From: Pardosa pseudoannulata
Lineage: Eukaryota > Arthropoda > Arachnida > Araneae > Lycosidae
Direction: 5' to 3'
NCBI GenBank assembly: GCA_032207245.1
Contig: JAGEOH010000203.1
Span: forward strand, 1 to 64,000
DNA length: 64,000 nucleotides
Below, piece after piece: positions 1-9,763 of this stretch; position 1 is the first letter of the stretch, and each line of letters starts with the position of its first letter. The notes beneath the pieces were generated by a model, which did not search any database, had not been told where the DNA came from, and saw only the letters and a list, made by a program, of their open reading frames with translations. The translations under genes and the position numbers were made by a program.

Positions 1-1
1 G

Positions 2-3000
2 ATAAAACGGGACGTAAAATTCATAGACGATCTGTACACCTGCGACATCAAAGCTTGGTGCGATAATTTAGATATTTTACTAGAGAGAAATCAGTGGAAG
101 GAAAGTTTTGTGGTGGAACTCGTGCATGATTTATGCCGAGATGAAAAGATCATTAAAGCTGATTTACCTAAGAATTGGGATGAGATAAAAGGATATCTAT
201 GGAAATTGAAGTTTCCTGAGGAATATGCCGTGAGAAACTTGTATCGGATAGAAAAGAAGAAACAAGGAGAGTTCATAACTATAAGAGGGTACTTGAAAAA
301 CATAAAGGATGCAATTGATGTATATAGTCTACATTTTCCGATGTCAAAGAGTGCATATGAAAGGAAATTAGAGGAACTATTTTTCCTAGGGTTAGAAAAG
401 GCTACAATGGGCCATTTGATTATTGTGGGCAAGGCTAAGTTCAACGAGGCGTATGAAGAGATAGTACGGCTGGAAGCGGAAATTGTGAAGAAATATGGTA
501 TCTCGTCCAATATTGATTCAGGCGACGGTATAAAATTTTTAAGAAAATGGTGTAGAAATCATAAAGCGTTAGGACATACGACCAAAGAATGCAGAATGAA
601 AGTCGACAACAAGGGATTTTTGGAGAGTAAGAATAAGTCAGTAAATCAAAAGCACTACCAGAGAGGTCAGGTGCGAAGTGCAAATTACGCGGAGGACAAT
701 ACAAAGGGCTTTCAAAACAGAGAAGGCAGTAATAGTAAAGAAGGAAATCGGGAGACACTAAGAAACAATAAAAGTATTAATAATTATTTAATGATTGAGC
801 AGATAGATATGCCAAATTACGTATTTATTCCAGTGCTGATAAACGATAAAATAAAAGAAAAAGCACTTATTGATTCAGGGTCCAAGAAAAATTTTATCTC
901 AGAGCAGTACGTAAACTGCATGAAAATCGACACAAAGGAAAACCGGGAAATTGTGATTATGTGTGGAAATAGCACGAAAGTAAAAACAAATATAACAACA
1001 GAACTGAAAATTGGCCTAGAAGGGACTAAAAACGAGACGAAGATGGAATTCTACGTGGTTAAAGATCTGTCCAAGAATATAATATTGGGACAAGAGTTTT
1101 TATTTAGAAATGAAATAATTTTAGATTACCAAAAAAGAAAAATCATGTGGAAGAACAGTGTTATAAACATGAAGAACGAAGATGAAGAAGAAACAGAACT
1201 CCTGGAAAGAATATTTTACCAGAAAATGTCTTATTTAGATCAAAAACTTTCAGAGGAAAAAATTAAAGAATATGAAGTAAAACAACAAAATTACGCTTGT
1301 ATAAAGATGCCACCCGTAAAATTTAAATTCAGAGAAAACATGGCATTAAAGCAGGAACTGTACTATAGTGTGGCGAGAAACACGAGAGCAGATGCAGAAG
1401 AAGAAATTATTAGGCTATTAGAAAATGATATAATAGAGAAGAGTGTGGAAACCTACTCTAGTCCAGCGTTTTTTATAAAAAAGAAAAATGGAAAACTGAG
1501 ATTAGTGGTAGACTATAGAGAATTAAACAAATTTATAGTGGATGACCTCAATGTGATTCCAAAACTGGAAGATATACTCTACGAAGTGGGGGTTGATGCA
1601 ATAATCACGAAGATCGATTTGACGAATGGATTTAACCAACTTAAGTTGGCAGAGGACATGAAGAAGTATACAACGTTTAGCGTATTAGGGAGAAAATACC
1701 AATACAAAAGATTACCATTCGGTATAAAAATAGGACCAAAGGTTTTCCAAAGCTATATGAACGAAATATTGAAAGATTTCGATAACGTTTCGATATACAT
1801 AGACGATATAATCATCTCTACTAGAACAAAGAAGGAACATGTAGAAGTATTATTAAAGGTACTACAAAAGCTTGCGAAGCATGAAGTAAAAATCAATTTT
1901 GAGAAGTCAATTTTTGGCGTAAAAGACGTAGAGATACTAGGAAATCGCATTATTAAGGGGCGAATATACGCAAATACCGATAGCTTGAAAAAATTAGAAA
2001 AACTTAAAGAAGTTAGATCAAAGAGGGATTTACAGAAAGTAATTGGTATATTAAATTGGTATAGAAGATTTATACCTAACTTGAGTGTTCAGATCAATAA
2101 CATTACTAATAAATTGAAGGGAGTAGAAAACAAAGTATCGATTTCAGAAGAAGATAAGGCAGTAATCACAAAAATTATCGAATTTTTAACTAACGAAACA
2201 CATCTGGTATTGCCGAATTATGAAAAGAAATTTAAAATCCATTGTGATGCATCAGAGGTTGGTTTTGGAAGTATACTGTTTCAAGAACACGGAGTAATAA
2301 TGTGTATAAGTAAAAAATTTAACGAAGTAGAAAGAAGATACAGCATTGTAGAAAGAGAGATGTACGCCATAGTTTACACGTTAAACAAGTGTAGAAACAT
2401 TCTGTTGGGAAATTTTGTAGAAATATATACAGATAACCGAAATTGTATGTTTAAACCTAGCGATAACAAAAGGTTAAAAAGATGGCAGATGTTAACTAAC
2501 GAATTTAATTACGAGTTACGGAAAATAGAGGGAAAAGATAACAACGTCGCAGATTATATGTCTAGATGTTTTTCTATGAAAACAGACAGTGATACGCAAC
2601 TTACAGCACGACAGGAAATGTTTATAAGGATAAGTGAATATATCCAGCAAGATCAGAAAACGAGCAGAAGTAGAGATCAAAAGGTAGATCAATTTGACAG
2701 TTGGAAAAGAAATAAAGAGGGAAAGTATGTAATTAAAGCAGGAAAAGAAACGGATTTTATTGTGTTTATGCATGAGTTTTTGTGTCATCCAGGAATAGTA
2801 GTTATGGAAAGAAATATAACGAAACTTTATTCAGGGAACGGACTAAGAAAAGAAATAACAAGGGTGTGTAAGAGCTGTATAGAGTGCATCCGAAGCAAGA
2901 AACGAACAGAAAGAATACAGAATATGGAAATAACAGCAAAAGCGCCATTTACTAAAATATCAATGGATATTTTTGGGCCTTTTAAAGCGTCAGAAACAAT

Positions 3001-3694
3001 GAAGGTAGACACGATCAAGGAAAAACTGTATTTTTTGTTAATAACCGATATACATACCAGACTTTCAAAGGTATTCTTATTAACGAATATATCTGAAGAA
3101 ACAATAATAAAACACGTCAAGAAGTGGTTTATAAGATACGGAACACCGGAAACAATAATTGCAGACAATGGAACGCAATTTACAGGGAAGAAGTGGAAAA
3201 CGTTCGCTGTGAAAGAGGGGGTAAGGATTGTAAACACTCCAATGTATAATCCAGGAAGCAATGGCATTTCAGAAAGACAGAACGGTATTTTAGCAGAAGT
3301 AATGCGGCTATATAAAAATAATACCATGAAGGATATAATAGAAAGGATTGAAAGACGACTTAATTATAATTATAGAAGATCAATAGGACGATCGCCATTT
3401 GAGGAAGTGTATCGATATAATTATTTAGACCCGCTGAACCGTGAAATTACGGAGGAGCGAGTGACCAGGACAATGAATAAAAATGTTCTGAGAACGGGCA
3501 AAGAGTTTAAACTAGGAGATGAAGTGTATATCAAGAATTTCAAGGGTGGAAAGCTGGATTGTCAATTCGTAGGGCCATATACAATTAGTTATGTAGGTCC
3601 AAAAGGAAGGTGGATAAAGGTGAAGGGGATCAAAGAGTACATTCATGTAAGGAGCTGCAAAAAAAAGGGGCAGGATGTGGTGTACACCCCATAG
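2..3694 (+). CDS. Ty3/gypsy Gag-Pol polyprotein (element O), 5' end outside window
   Basis: The frame is open from base 2, so the true start lies upstream of the window; the GTG at 110 is only an internal candidate. Order: Gag-like helical region; a zinc-knuckle-like WCxxHxxxxHxxxxC at about 548-592 (CHHC rather than CCHC); aspartic protease LIDSGS at about 866-883; reverse transcriptase with YIDD at 1796-1807; RNase H with CDAS at about 2243-2254; integrase with an H/C zinc region (CHPG near 2773, CKSCIEC near 2869) and a D,D35E triad (D at 2966, D at 3164, E at 3272, in MDIFGPF, ADNGTQF, GISERQN); then an SH3-like tail. No internal stop is seen across about 1,230 codons, so it could be functional apart from the unseen 5' end. 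The stop lies inside the 3' LTR. Confidence 0.95.
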   Translation: MKRDVKFIDDLYTCDIKAWCDNLDILLERNQWKESFVVELVHDLCRDEKIIKADLPKNWDEIKGYLWKLKFPEEYAVRNLYRIEKKKQGEFITIRGYLKNIKDAIDVYSLHFPMSKSAYERKLEELFFLGLEKATMGHLIIVGKAKFNEAYEEIVRLEAEIVKKYGISSNIDSGDGIKFLRKWCRNHKALGHTTKECRMKVDNKGFLESKNKSVNQKHYQRGQVRSANYAEDNTKGFQNREGSNSKEGNRETLRNNKSINNYLMIEQIDMPNYVFIPVLINDKIKEKALIDSGSKKNFISEQYVNCMKIDTKENREIVIMCGNSTKVKTNITTELKIGLEGTKNETKMEFYVVKDLSKNIILGQEFLFRNEIILDYQKRKIMWKNSVINMKNEDEEETELLERIFYQKMSYLDQKLSEEKIKEYEVKQQNYACIKMPPVKFKFRENMALKQELYYSVARNTRADAEEEIIRLLENDIIEKSVETYSSPAFFIKKKNGKLRLVVDYRELNKFIVDDLNVIPKLEDILYEVGVDAIITKIDLTNGFNQLKLAEDMKKYTTFSVLGRKYQYKRLPFGIKIGPKVFQSYMNEILKDFDNVSIYIDDIIISTRTKKEHVEVLLKVLQKLAKHEVKINFEKSIFGVKDVEILGNRIIKGRIYANTDSLKKLEKLKEVRSKRDLQKVIGILNWYRRFIPNLSVQINNITNKLKGVENKVSISEEDKAVITKIIEFLTNETHLVLPNYEKKFKIHCDASEVGFGSILFQEHGVIMCISKKFNEVERRYSIVEREMYAIVYTLNKCRNILLGNFVEIYTDNRNCMFKPSDNKRLKRWQMLTNEFNYELRKIEGKDNNVADYMSRCFSMKTDSDTQLTARQEMFIRISEYIQQDQKTSRSRDQKVDQFDSWKRNKEGKYVIKAGKETDFIVFMHEFLCHPGIVVMERNITKLYSGNGLRKEITRVCKSCIECIRSKKRTERIQNMEITAKAPFTKISMDIFGPFKASETMKVDTIKEKLYFLLITDIHTRLSKVFLLTNISEETIIKHVKKWFIRYGTPETIIADNGTQFTGKKWKTFAVKEGVRIVNTPMYNPGSNGISERQNGILAEVMRLYKNNTMKDIIERIERRLNYNYRRSIGRSPFEEVYRYNYLDPLNREITEERVTRTMNKNVLRTGKEFKLGDEVYIKNFKGGKLDCQFVGPYTISYVGPKGRWIKVKGIKEYIHVRSCKKKGQDVVYTP

Positions 3695-3870
3695 TCTAGG
3701 CTACCGTCCAGGCCTTCATACTTTTCTTCTAATTTTATAAATTACAAAATTTTAATATTTAAATAAATTTAGTAAGAAGGGTATGGAGAATCCGAAAGAA
3801 AATAAACCTTTCGATTTAATATACAAGAACATATCGCTTGTAGAAATGTTCTGTCGTGGTAGGCACGACA
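3676..3870 (+). repeat. 3' LTR of gypsy element O (195 bp)
   Basis: It starts TGTGGTGTACACC, a palindromic opening, directly after a purine tract (AAAGGGGCAGGA). It ends in the hairpin TGTCGTG-GTAGG-CACGACA (3852-3870). Two diverged relatives are solo LTRs at 8709-8887 (minus) and 15115-15284 (plus). An ORF opens at the ATG at 3782 (MENPKENKPF...) and contains SLVEMFCRGRHD, a Gag leader-like peptide comparable to those in the other long LTRs here. The 5' LTR is outside the window. Confidence 0.85.
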
Positions 3871-4165
3871 AAGAGATTATCTTAAATATTGACAAACATG
3901 TTCCTGTAAATTATTTAAAAGCTATCGTTTTTGTCTACAAATGGACAATAAACATTATTTGATTTAATTTTACTAGTTATTTTAGATTTTTGTTTTTATT
4001 TCTTTTTTTGTTTACCTTGACGACGCAATGCTCGCGTGTGCGTATACACGCACGTTCTGCGTCACAAAAGAGCCGAAACATTTCCCAGCCAAAAGATTCT
4101 TTGGTGCTGTTTAAATCAACTTGTGGTTTGTGGTTAAAAACATAAATTAGTTTTTACAAAAAAGG
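3871..4165. other. Intergenic, with nested inverted repeats
   Basis: No coding signal seen. A CpG-rich 42-base block (4022-4063) has two nested inverted pairs: GACGCA (4022-4027) with TGCGTC (4058-4063), and GCGTGT with ACACGC inside it, separated by 6-nt mismatched segments on each side. It stands out in very AT-rich surroundings. It may belong to the upstream region of the gene at 4198 or be a remnant of a mobile-element end. Confidence 0.5.
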
Positions 4166-4192
4166 TATAAAAGAAAATTTGTACAAAACCCC
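4166..4192 (+). promoter_or_regulatory. TATA-like box and CCCC start motif
   Basis: TATAAAAG at 4166-4173 and CCCC at 4189-4192 lie 32 and 6 bases before the ATG at 4198. A C-run just upstream of the start codon is a known microsporidian promoter feature. The same CCCC-ATG spacing recurs at transposon genes in this window. Confidence 0.6.
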
Positions 4193-4197
4193 TATCT

Positions 4198-4639
4198 ATG
4201 AAGATTCTCGTGGGATTGACGTTATTGTGTGGCTTATGTAAATGTACTAGTGTTATAGAGTGTGTTGAAGCTGATAATGTTGATGATTCTAGTACAAGTA
4301 GTATGTATGAGTTCATGCTTAAAAAGTCTTGGAGAGAGAAGGGCGTTCCCTTGGTTAGCGTCCCGGTGAAGTGTTTTATGCTGGCATATAAAACTATGAA
4401 CAAATTTATTAAAACAGGCATTAATAAGGAGTACATAAATGATAGTATTATGGCGACACATCAAGTAAAGACCGTGTTGTTTAGAGATTTAAAAATGTTT
4501 GGCGATGCTCTCTTACTTTGCAAATGGACTGTAAAAAAAAAACATTTCTGAGGTGGTTAAGGAGGTTGAAAATCTTTCAGTTGAATTATTTGAAAAAGCT
4601 GGAAAATATCTTGAAGAAATGAAGCTAAAAAACAAGTGA
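4198..4639 (+). CDS. Putative secreted hypothetical protein, frameshifted at an A10 run
   Basis: The protein begins MKILVGLTLLCGLCKCTS, a short positively charged start followed by a hydrophobic stretch, which fits a signal peptide; the rest is Lys/Glu-rich with no domain I recognise. The annotated frame stops at 4549-4551 after 117 residues, just past a run of ten A (4533-4542). In the next frame an amphipathic helix-like tail (ISEVVKEVENLSVELFEKAG...) continues to the stop at 4637-4639, which suggests a protein of about 146 residues with a one-base indel in the homopolymer (sequencing error, real mutation, or slippage). It lies 7 bases upstream of the next ORF on the same strand. This is one of two host-like genes in the window; a secreted effector or surface protein is possible but unproven. 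Confidence 0.65.
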
Positions 4640-4646
4640 TGATACA

Positions 4647-5390
4647 ATGTATGTATATTTTGACGATTATATTCAGAATTTAAAAAATTTTGAAGAACTT
4701 TTAGTATTGTCTAAATGTAGCCATAATACCGAGTTGGGTACAGAATATAATAAACGGAGCAATGCCTTAACAGAACCACATTGTAAATTAATGGACGCAG
4801 TGAATGGGAATAGTAATTTGGGTGAAAGCGATAGGATGTGTATTAGGTCTGTACTTAATATACTGTACTTCTACATGGAAAGATCAGATCAGTATTTAGA
4901 GTTATACAAGGAGGATATGAGTGATGTAATGAAATTTATGTTTAATACTTTTTTAGGAATAATAAGAAGAATAAATTTTACATATCCAGAAAATAAGCTT
5001 ATTGGTGAATTTTCGAATGTCATACATTCGGCAATTTATTCTTTAGAGGCTGAATTCGAGGATGACGATTACTTTTATAATTTGATAAAGGACATTTTAT
5101 TAAAAATGTACGAGATAAATAATTCGATTGTTTCTGATAAATATTTACAGGAGTTCTTGAAAGATAAGGGAAAAAGTGATGAAGAAAAAAATTTATTTAA
5201 GCATTCTTATGTAGAAAAGACAGAAGACCTTATGAAAGAGCTATTGGAATGGTTTGGAGAACTTGCTACTTTTAATACTGATTTTGATGAAAATTTTTCT
5301 GTAGAAGATATAAAAGATCTTTGGAAAGAGCTGTTGGAACCGTATAAAGAATTTATGTCTTACTATTCTGTTTTTGATAAAAGTTTTTAA
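4647..5390 (+). CDS. Hypothetical protein, 247 aa
   Basis: ATG at 4647, stop at 5388-5390, uninterrupted. Composition is Asp/Glu/Lys/Tyr/Phe-rich and largely helical, with no signal peptide of its own, no transmembrane segment and no recognised domain. It has no CCCC motif upstream, and its first residues (MYVYFDDYIQNL) resemble mid-protein sequence. It follows the previous gene by 7 bases, and a single-base shift near 4637 would join the two into one secreted protein of about 395 residues. It may therefore be the C-terminal part of the same gene. It shows no likeness to transposon proteins. Function unknown. Confidence 0.65.
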   Translation: MYVYFDDYIQNLKNFEELLVLSKCSHNTELGTEYNKRSNALTEPHCKLMDAVNGNSNLGESDRMCIRSVLNILYFYMERSDQYLELYKEDMSDVMKFMFNTFLGIIRRINFTYPENKLIGEFSNVIHSAIYSLEAEFEDDDYFYNLIKDILLKMYEINNSIVSDKYLQEFLKDKGKSDEEKNLFKHSYVEKTEDLMKELLEWFGELATFNTDFDENFSVEDIKDLWKELLEPYKEFMSYYSVFDKSF

Positions 5391-5658
5391 TTTTAACTTA
5401 TAATAAAAGTACAATATCTTGGATATAGGTTTAATCATTTTGTTTTATTCAATAACACCAACAAAGTTTAACTTTAAGAGTTAAAAATCACGCGTAAAAA
5501 TTAGTTGCTAAATTTTTTTAAACTTAAAAAATTTGTAAAATATGATAAAACTGGGGATGGCCAGAATACTGAACTGAAGATAAAACTTAATGAAAAACAT
5601 TATTATAAATTTAAATATCTAATTGTTTGATATTAAAATAATTTATGGAATTAGAAAA
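5391..5658. other. AT-rich intergenic, nothing recognised
   Basis: Presumed 3' flank of the hypothetical gene. I see no ORF, repeat end or RNA gene. Confidence 0.6.
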
Positions 5659-5696
5659 TGTTAGTCATTTATTAAATTGGGGTAAAATCCCTTAGA
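5659..5696 (-). repeat. 3' LTR of element P (38 bp)
   Basis: Near-identical to 8626-8663 (35 of 38 by eye). The first two minus-strand bases read TC rather than TG, which suggests truncation or mutation of the LTR start. Confidence 0.7.
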
Positions 5697-5699
5697 TCC

Positions 5700-8625
5700 T
5701 GCCTCCAGATGGTTAGTCTCATAATATTCCTTTTAAATCATTGTGTCTCCGCTTAATAATTCCCCCATCGTTAACCCTAACTATATATGAGTCATCTTCA
5801 TATTTTGCTACTACCTTCCCTGACGATACATATCTTCCAGCGTCGCACTTTGTCTTGCTTCTCATATTTACTGTTGTTGCGATCCTCACTGACTGTCCCC
5901 GTGTAATTTTTTTCTGTATCATCTTTTCAACATATGTGCGTATTCTCCTTGTTCCAAGTGCGGCCGCCTTGTTTCTTACCTAACACTCTCTTCTTCGCCT
6001 CAAATAGCGTACGCTTTATACCGCTATGGTACTAATTATTATATTTATTAGCAACTTCCTTAATCATTAGTTCCACATCCTCGCCTCTTAGTTTATATGC
6101 ACCATCACTTATAGTCCTTATGACTCTCTCTATTCTTCCATTACTACCTTGCGACTCTACACTAGTCTTTCTGTGGTTTATTTTGTTATCAACACACAAT
6201 TCTAAAGTCCACGTTCTCAGACTCTTTCGCATTATCGCTTATGAGCATCTCCGGTACCTCGCTCTCTAAACCATTCTTGTAATACTCTTATAATTTCTTC
6301 AGTTTATCTGTTTTTAAAACCTTTCTGTATAGTTCTCTTGTGAAGTAATCTATTCCTACTAGAACCCTCTTACTAGAATTGCCAATTATCATAATACATA
6401 TTGCAAATTTCTCACATCTCCGCGTCGTAGTCACCATGACCACTCCTCCTTTCGCTTTCCTATTCGCTACTTGGCATTCTTTTATAATCTTCCTTATTTG
6501 TTTTTTCATGCCTAGCCAATAATATTTCTTTCTAAATTCGTAATACGTTTCCTTTATACCTCTGTGATTCACGTCTGTGTACGCCTGCAATAATAATCCG
6601 TCTCTTCTATCTTTGGTATCTCTGCCATTTTACCGAACATAAACACTCAGTATTCTATTCCATTTATACTCAATTTATGTTTTCTTTCTTAACCCTCCTT
6701 CCGATTTTCGATTTTCTTTTCTTTCTTTTTGATATCCTCCTCATCCACTTCCTGTATTGCCTGTTCAATGCATCGGCGTCTTTCATCCCTTCCCTTTTCA
6801 CGTACTGTATTTCAAAGCCAAATTCTTGGATTTTCTCAATCCACCTATTTATCCTATTGTTGTTGAAACAAGGGTTCTTTTTTATCACCTCTAATGCCTT
6901 GTGATCTGTCATTATCTCAAATTTCCTTTCCCTAAGCCCGTATTCAAACTTTTTGATTCCTCAAAAGTCTCGCCAGAATCTCCATCTCCAAAATTGTACA
7001 CCTTCTTTCTGTTGGTGTGAGCTTTTTTGATGCCCATTGTATTGGTACCCATTTCCCTTCTTTGTTAATCTACTGTAAAACTGCTGCTATACTCGTACCA
7101 CATGCATCTTTCCTCAACCTGGATTTTTTGTATAATCCGGCATTTTTAAGTCATTCATGCTCCTTAGAGTCTCTTTTATCTTTTAACTATTTAAATTCGT
7201 CCACCGTGTTGTCTGTTCAGCACCACTTTTTGTTGATCCTTAATGCAGACGTAAGCTCTTCCGTAATCATTAAGAAATCTTTAATAAAACTACCAAACCA
7301 GCCTGTCAGTATAGAAACCTACGCAATTCTTTAATATTTTCCGGTATTTTATATTCTAACGCCTTGTTTTTTTTTTAATTTCAGAAGGTTTCATACTAAT
7401 TCCACTACTGTTACTTCCAACAACTCAACCTCGTTCTTCTTGTACTGAATCTTCCCCGGATTTATCTTTAACCAATGTTTCTTAAATCTGTTTAACACTT
7501 GTATAAGTAAACTATCATGCTCATCATCTTTATTGGCGTGTATAACTATGTCATCCATGCAAACTTCGATGCCTCTGTCGCTAAGCCCTTCCAGTATTGT
7601 ATTCATAGTCCTATACATAATCTGCGGTGGCTTCTTAAACTTTATAACAATACTATTTCATTCATAGATATTCGCGTTAAATTCAAAGGCTGTCTTGTAC
7701 TTATGCTTCTAATCGATCTCTATGTGATAGAATCCTTCTTTTAAATCAATTACTGTAAAAACACACGACCCCTGTGTTGCACTTATCGCCTCTCTAATGG
7801 TAAGTAGCTCGTATGGATCTTTTTCCTCTAGATCGTTCAATCCTATCAAATTACTCACCACTCTTACCTCACCATTTGGGTTCTCTAATGCCCTAATATG
7901 TTTCCGCCAATCCGATGTGGATCACCTCAAAATTCCTCGTTCCACCAAATCCTTCAAATACTCTCTCGTCTTATCTTTTAGACGTTAAGACACGCTCTGC
8001 TATTTCCTGACTATTCTCTTACCTGTCTTCGGTCTAATATAGCATTTGATTCCTGTTTTAAACTCTATTTTTTTACCACTACTAAAAACCATGGGGTACG
8101 TTTCAACGATTTCCTCCTGTTGTAGACCTATTTTCCTTCGCTTGTCTCTTTTTCCTTTACAGTTTAGATTCAAATCATTATAATAACTAATCTCTTTATT
8201 GCAATTTCTCTCGTCCTCCTTATCCACCCATGTCTTCCTTGAACCACAATATCTAGCAATATGTTCCTTTCTACCACATAAAAAGCATTCCTTATTGTTA
8301 TTCCCTCTCTCTGACCCACTCTTGCCCTGCTCCTGTTCATCTCATTCCGAATCGACCTTCTCATCTCACCTATCATCTTATCCATTATTCTCCGCTTTTC
8401 TTCATCCTCTTCTATTCCTGTCTCAAACACAATCTCCAGTTCTCCCTTTATCTGATTCCATTCCTTTGTTCCTATGCCAAACTTATTAATAATAAAATCC
8501 TGTAATTCTCATAAATCCCATTGTATTATTTGTTTAACACTTACTTACCCTAGAATCATATAACAACAACTTGGCCACTTGATCACGAGACCCACCTGTT
8601 TCTTCTTCTTTCCTTGGGTTCGCCA
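5700..8625 (-). pseudogene. Gag-Pol of element P, many frameshifts and stops
   Basis: On the minus strand gag starts at the ATG formed by the last LTR base plus the TGG of the primer-binding site (MANPRKEEE...). A canonical CX2CX4HX4C knuckle (CFLCGRKEHIARYC) lies at about 8245-8286. No DTG/DSG protease is visible between it and the reverse transcriptase. RT pieces lie at 7391-8230 (catalytic box reads CMDD), RNase H (TDHKALEVI) at 6670-6912, integrase HHCC and catalytic parts at 6032-6590, and the integrase tail (RRHNDLKG) at 5719-5922. Numerous frame changes make it non-functional. Domain order matches element B. Confidence 0.85.
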
Positions 8626-8690
8626 TGTTAGTCATTTATTAACTTGGGGTAAAATCCCTTACATTTATTAATATTTATAAGTCATCAACA
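8626..8690 (-). repeat. 5' LTR of element P (38 bp shared, possibly 65 bp)
   Basis: 8626-8663 repeats 5659-5696. The extension to 8690 ends ATCAACA, like the outer end of H's 59-bp LTR (TCTTCAACA). Contains CCCC (minus strand) upstream of the gag start. Confidence 0.65.
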
Positions 8691-8708
8691 TAAACCAAAA
8701 GAAAAATG

Positions 8709-8887
8709 TGTCGTGATAGGCACGACAGAACATCACTACGAGTAAAATGTTCGTAGACTTTAAATCAAAAGTTTTAGCTACCTTTGGATTTCTCATATAA
8801 TTCTCATCAAATTAATTTAAATATTATATGTATAAAGAAATGTATAAAGGCCTTGTGAGCACCTTAAAATATAGGATGTACATTACA
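8709..8887 (-). repeat. Solo LTR, O family (179 bp)
   Basis: On the minus strand it begins TGTAATGTACATCC and ends in the hairpin TGTCGTG-CCTAT-CACGACA. It aligns over its length with 3676-3870 and 15115-15284, including the encoded MRNPKVAKTFDL... peptide. It cuts the Helitron helicase (8888 onward). Flanking 5-mers (AAATG, GTTAT) differ, so one flank has been rearranged. Confidence 0.8.
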
Positions 8888-9763
8888 GTTATCTTTTGTA
8901 TTAAGTGTACCATTTCCTATATTAAGTAACCATTTTGTAAATTCTTCTTGATTTTGACGTTTCATGTTTGTTATAAGTTTGTGCATTTTGATATTATTCC
9001 ATAAATCTAAACATTTTATTGATGCTTCTACTGTATCATTTCTTGTACCTCTCATAACTACATTAGCTGTTTGTCTAAAATCACCACCAAGTAATACTGT
9101 TTTTCCTCCAAATCTCAAATCATTGTTGCATATTCTTTGTAACGTTTAAAGCATATTTAGATAACATCAATCCTTCGTCTATAATTATCATTGATGCATT
9201 TAGTAATTTGGTTGATTCTGAAGATCCCAGTTTAATCCTTGATACTGCGTTTTCATTGAATTTTAAATCCACTATGAACTGTTGTAGCATTTTCTAATAA
9301 GTCAGCAGCGATACCTGTTGTAGCCATTGTTATTGCACTCTTGTTTATGTTTCTCATATAATTAATCAATACTTTGTAAAGGAATGTTTTGCCTATGCCT
9401 GCTGGTCCATCTATAAATATTAAATTGTCATGTGTATTAACTTCGTTTACTATATCATCGAATGCTTGTTTTTGTTCTTTGTTGAGTGATTCTATGTCAT
9501 TGTTAAGTTCATCTATATTAATTTTATGTTCTTGTAAGTCTATTTGATCTGGTATTGTAGGTAAGTTGAAACTCTTTAATGTTAAACCATGGTTTTCTAA
9601 TGCTGTTTTTAATTGTTGTAATAATGTCACTTCTTTATTTTCTTGTATATCTTTTGTCATATCATCAAAGAATTTGTTGTATAATAAAACCGGATCATGT
9701 GGTTTATTAAATATACATATGAAACTAAATAATTGTCTTATAGTAGAAGGTGATTGTGTAGAT
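8888..9763 (-). pseudogene. Helitron PIF1-like helicase fragment
   Basis: Minus-strand pieces of the Helitron Rep/helicase. 9253-9660 has the Walker A box (GPAGIGKTF) and TGIAADLL..HSGFK. After a frameshift near 9250, 8888-9118 has GGKTVLLGGDFRQT and the conserved EEFTKWLLNIGNGTL. Truncated at 8888 by the O-type solo LTR and at 9763 by another LTR, so the HUH Rep domain and the C-terminal helicase motifs are missing. This is the only copy in the window that keeps Walker A. Confidence 0.85.

Larger units (their letters stand above)
5659..8690 (-). mobile_element. Gypsy element P (B-like family), very short LTRs, decayed
   Basis: Direct repeats of 38 bp flank a minus-strand gag-pol: 5659-5696 and 8626-8663 (TGTTAGTCATTTATTAA...). 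The right (5') LTR may extend to 8690, because its next 27 bases (TTTATTAATATTTATAAG...) resemble the 59-bp LTR of element H; the left copy would then be shortened. On the minus strand the 5' LTR ends ...ACTAACA and is followed by a TGGCGAACCC primer-binding site. A purine tract (GGAGGCAGGA) precedes the 3' LTR. No matching target duplication was found (GAAAA versus TTTAT or TAAAC). Related to B (30674-33827), and like B it shows no protease. Confidence 0.8.
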
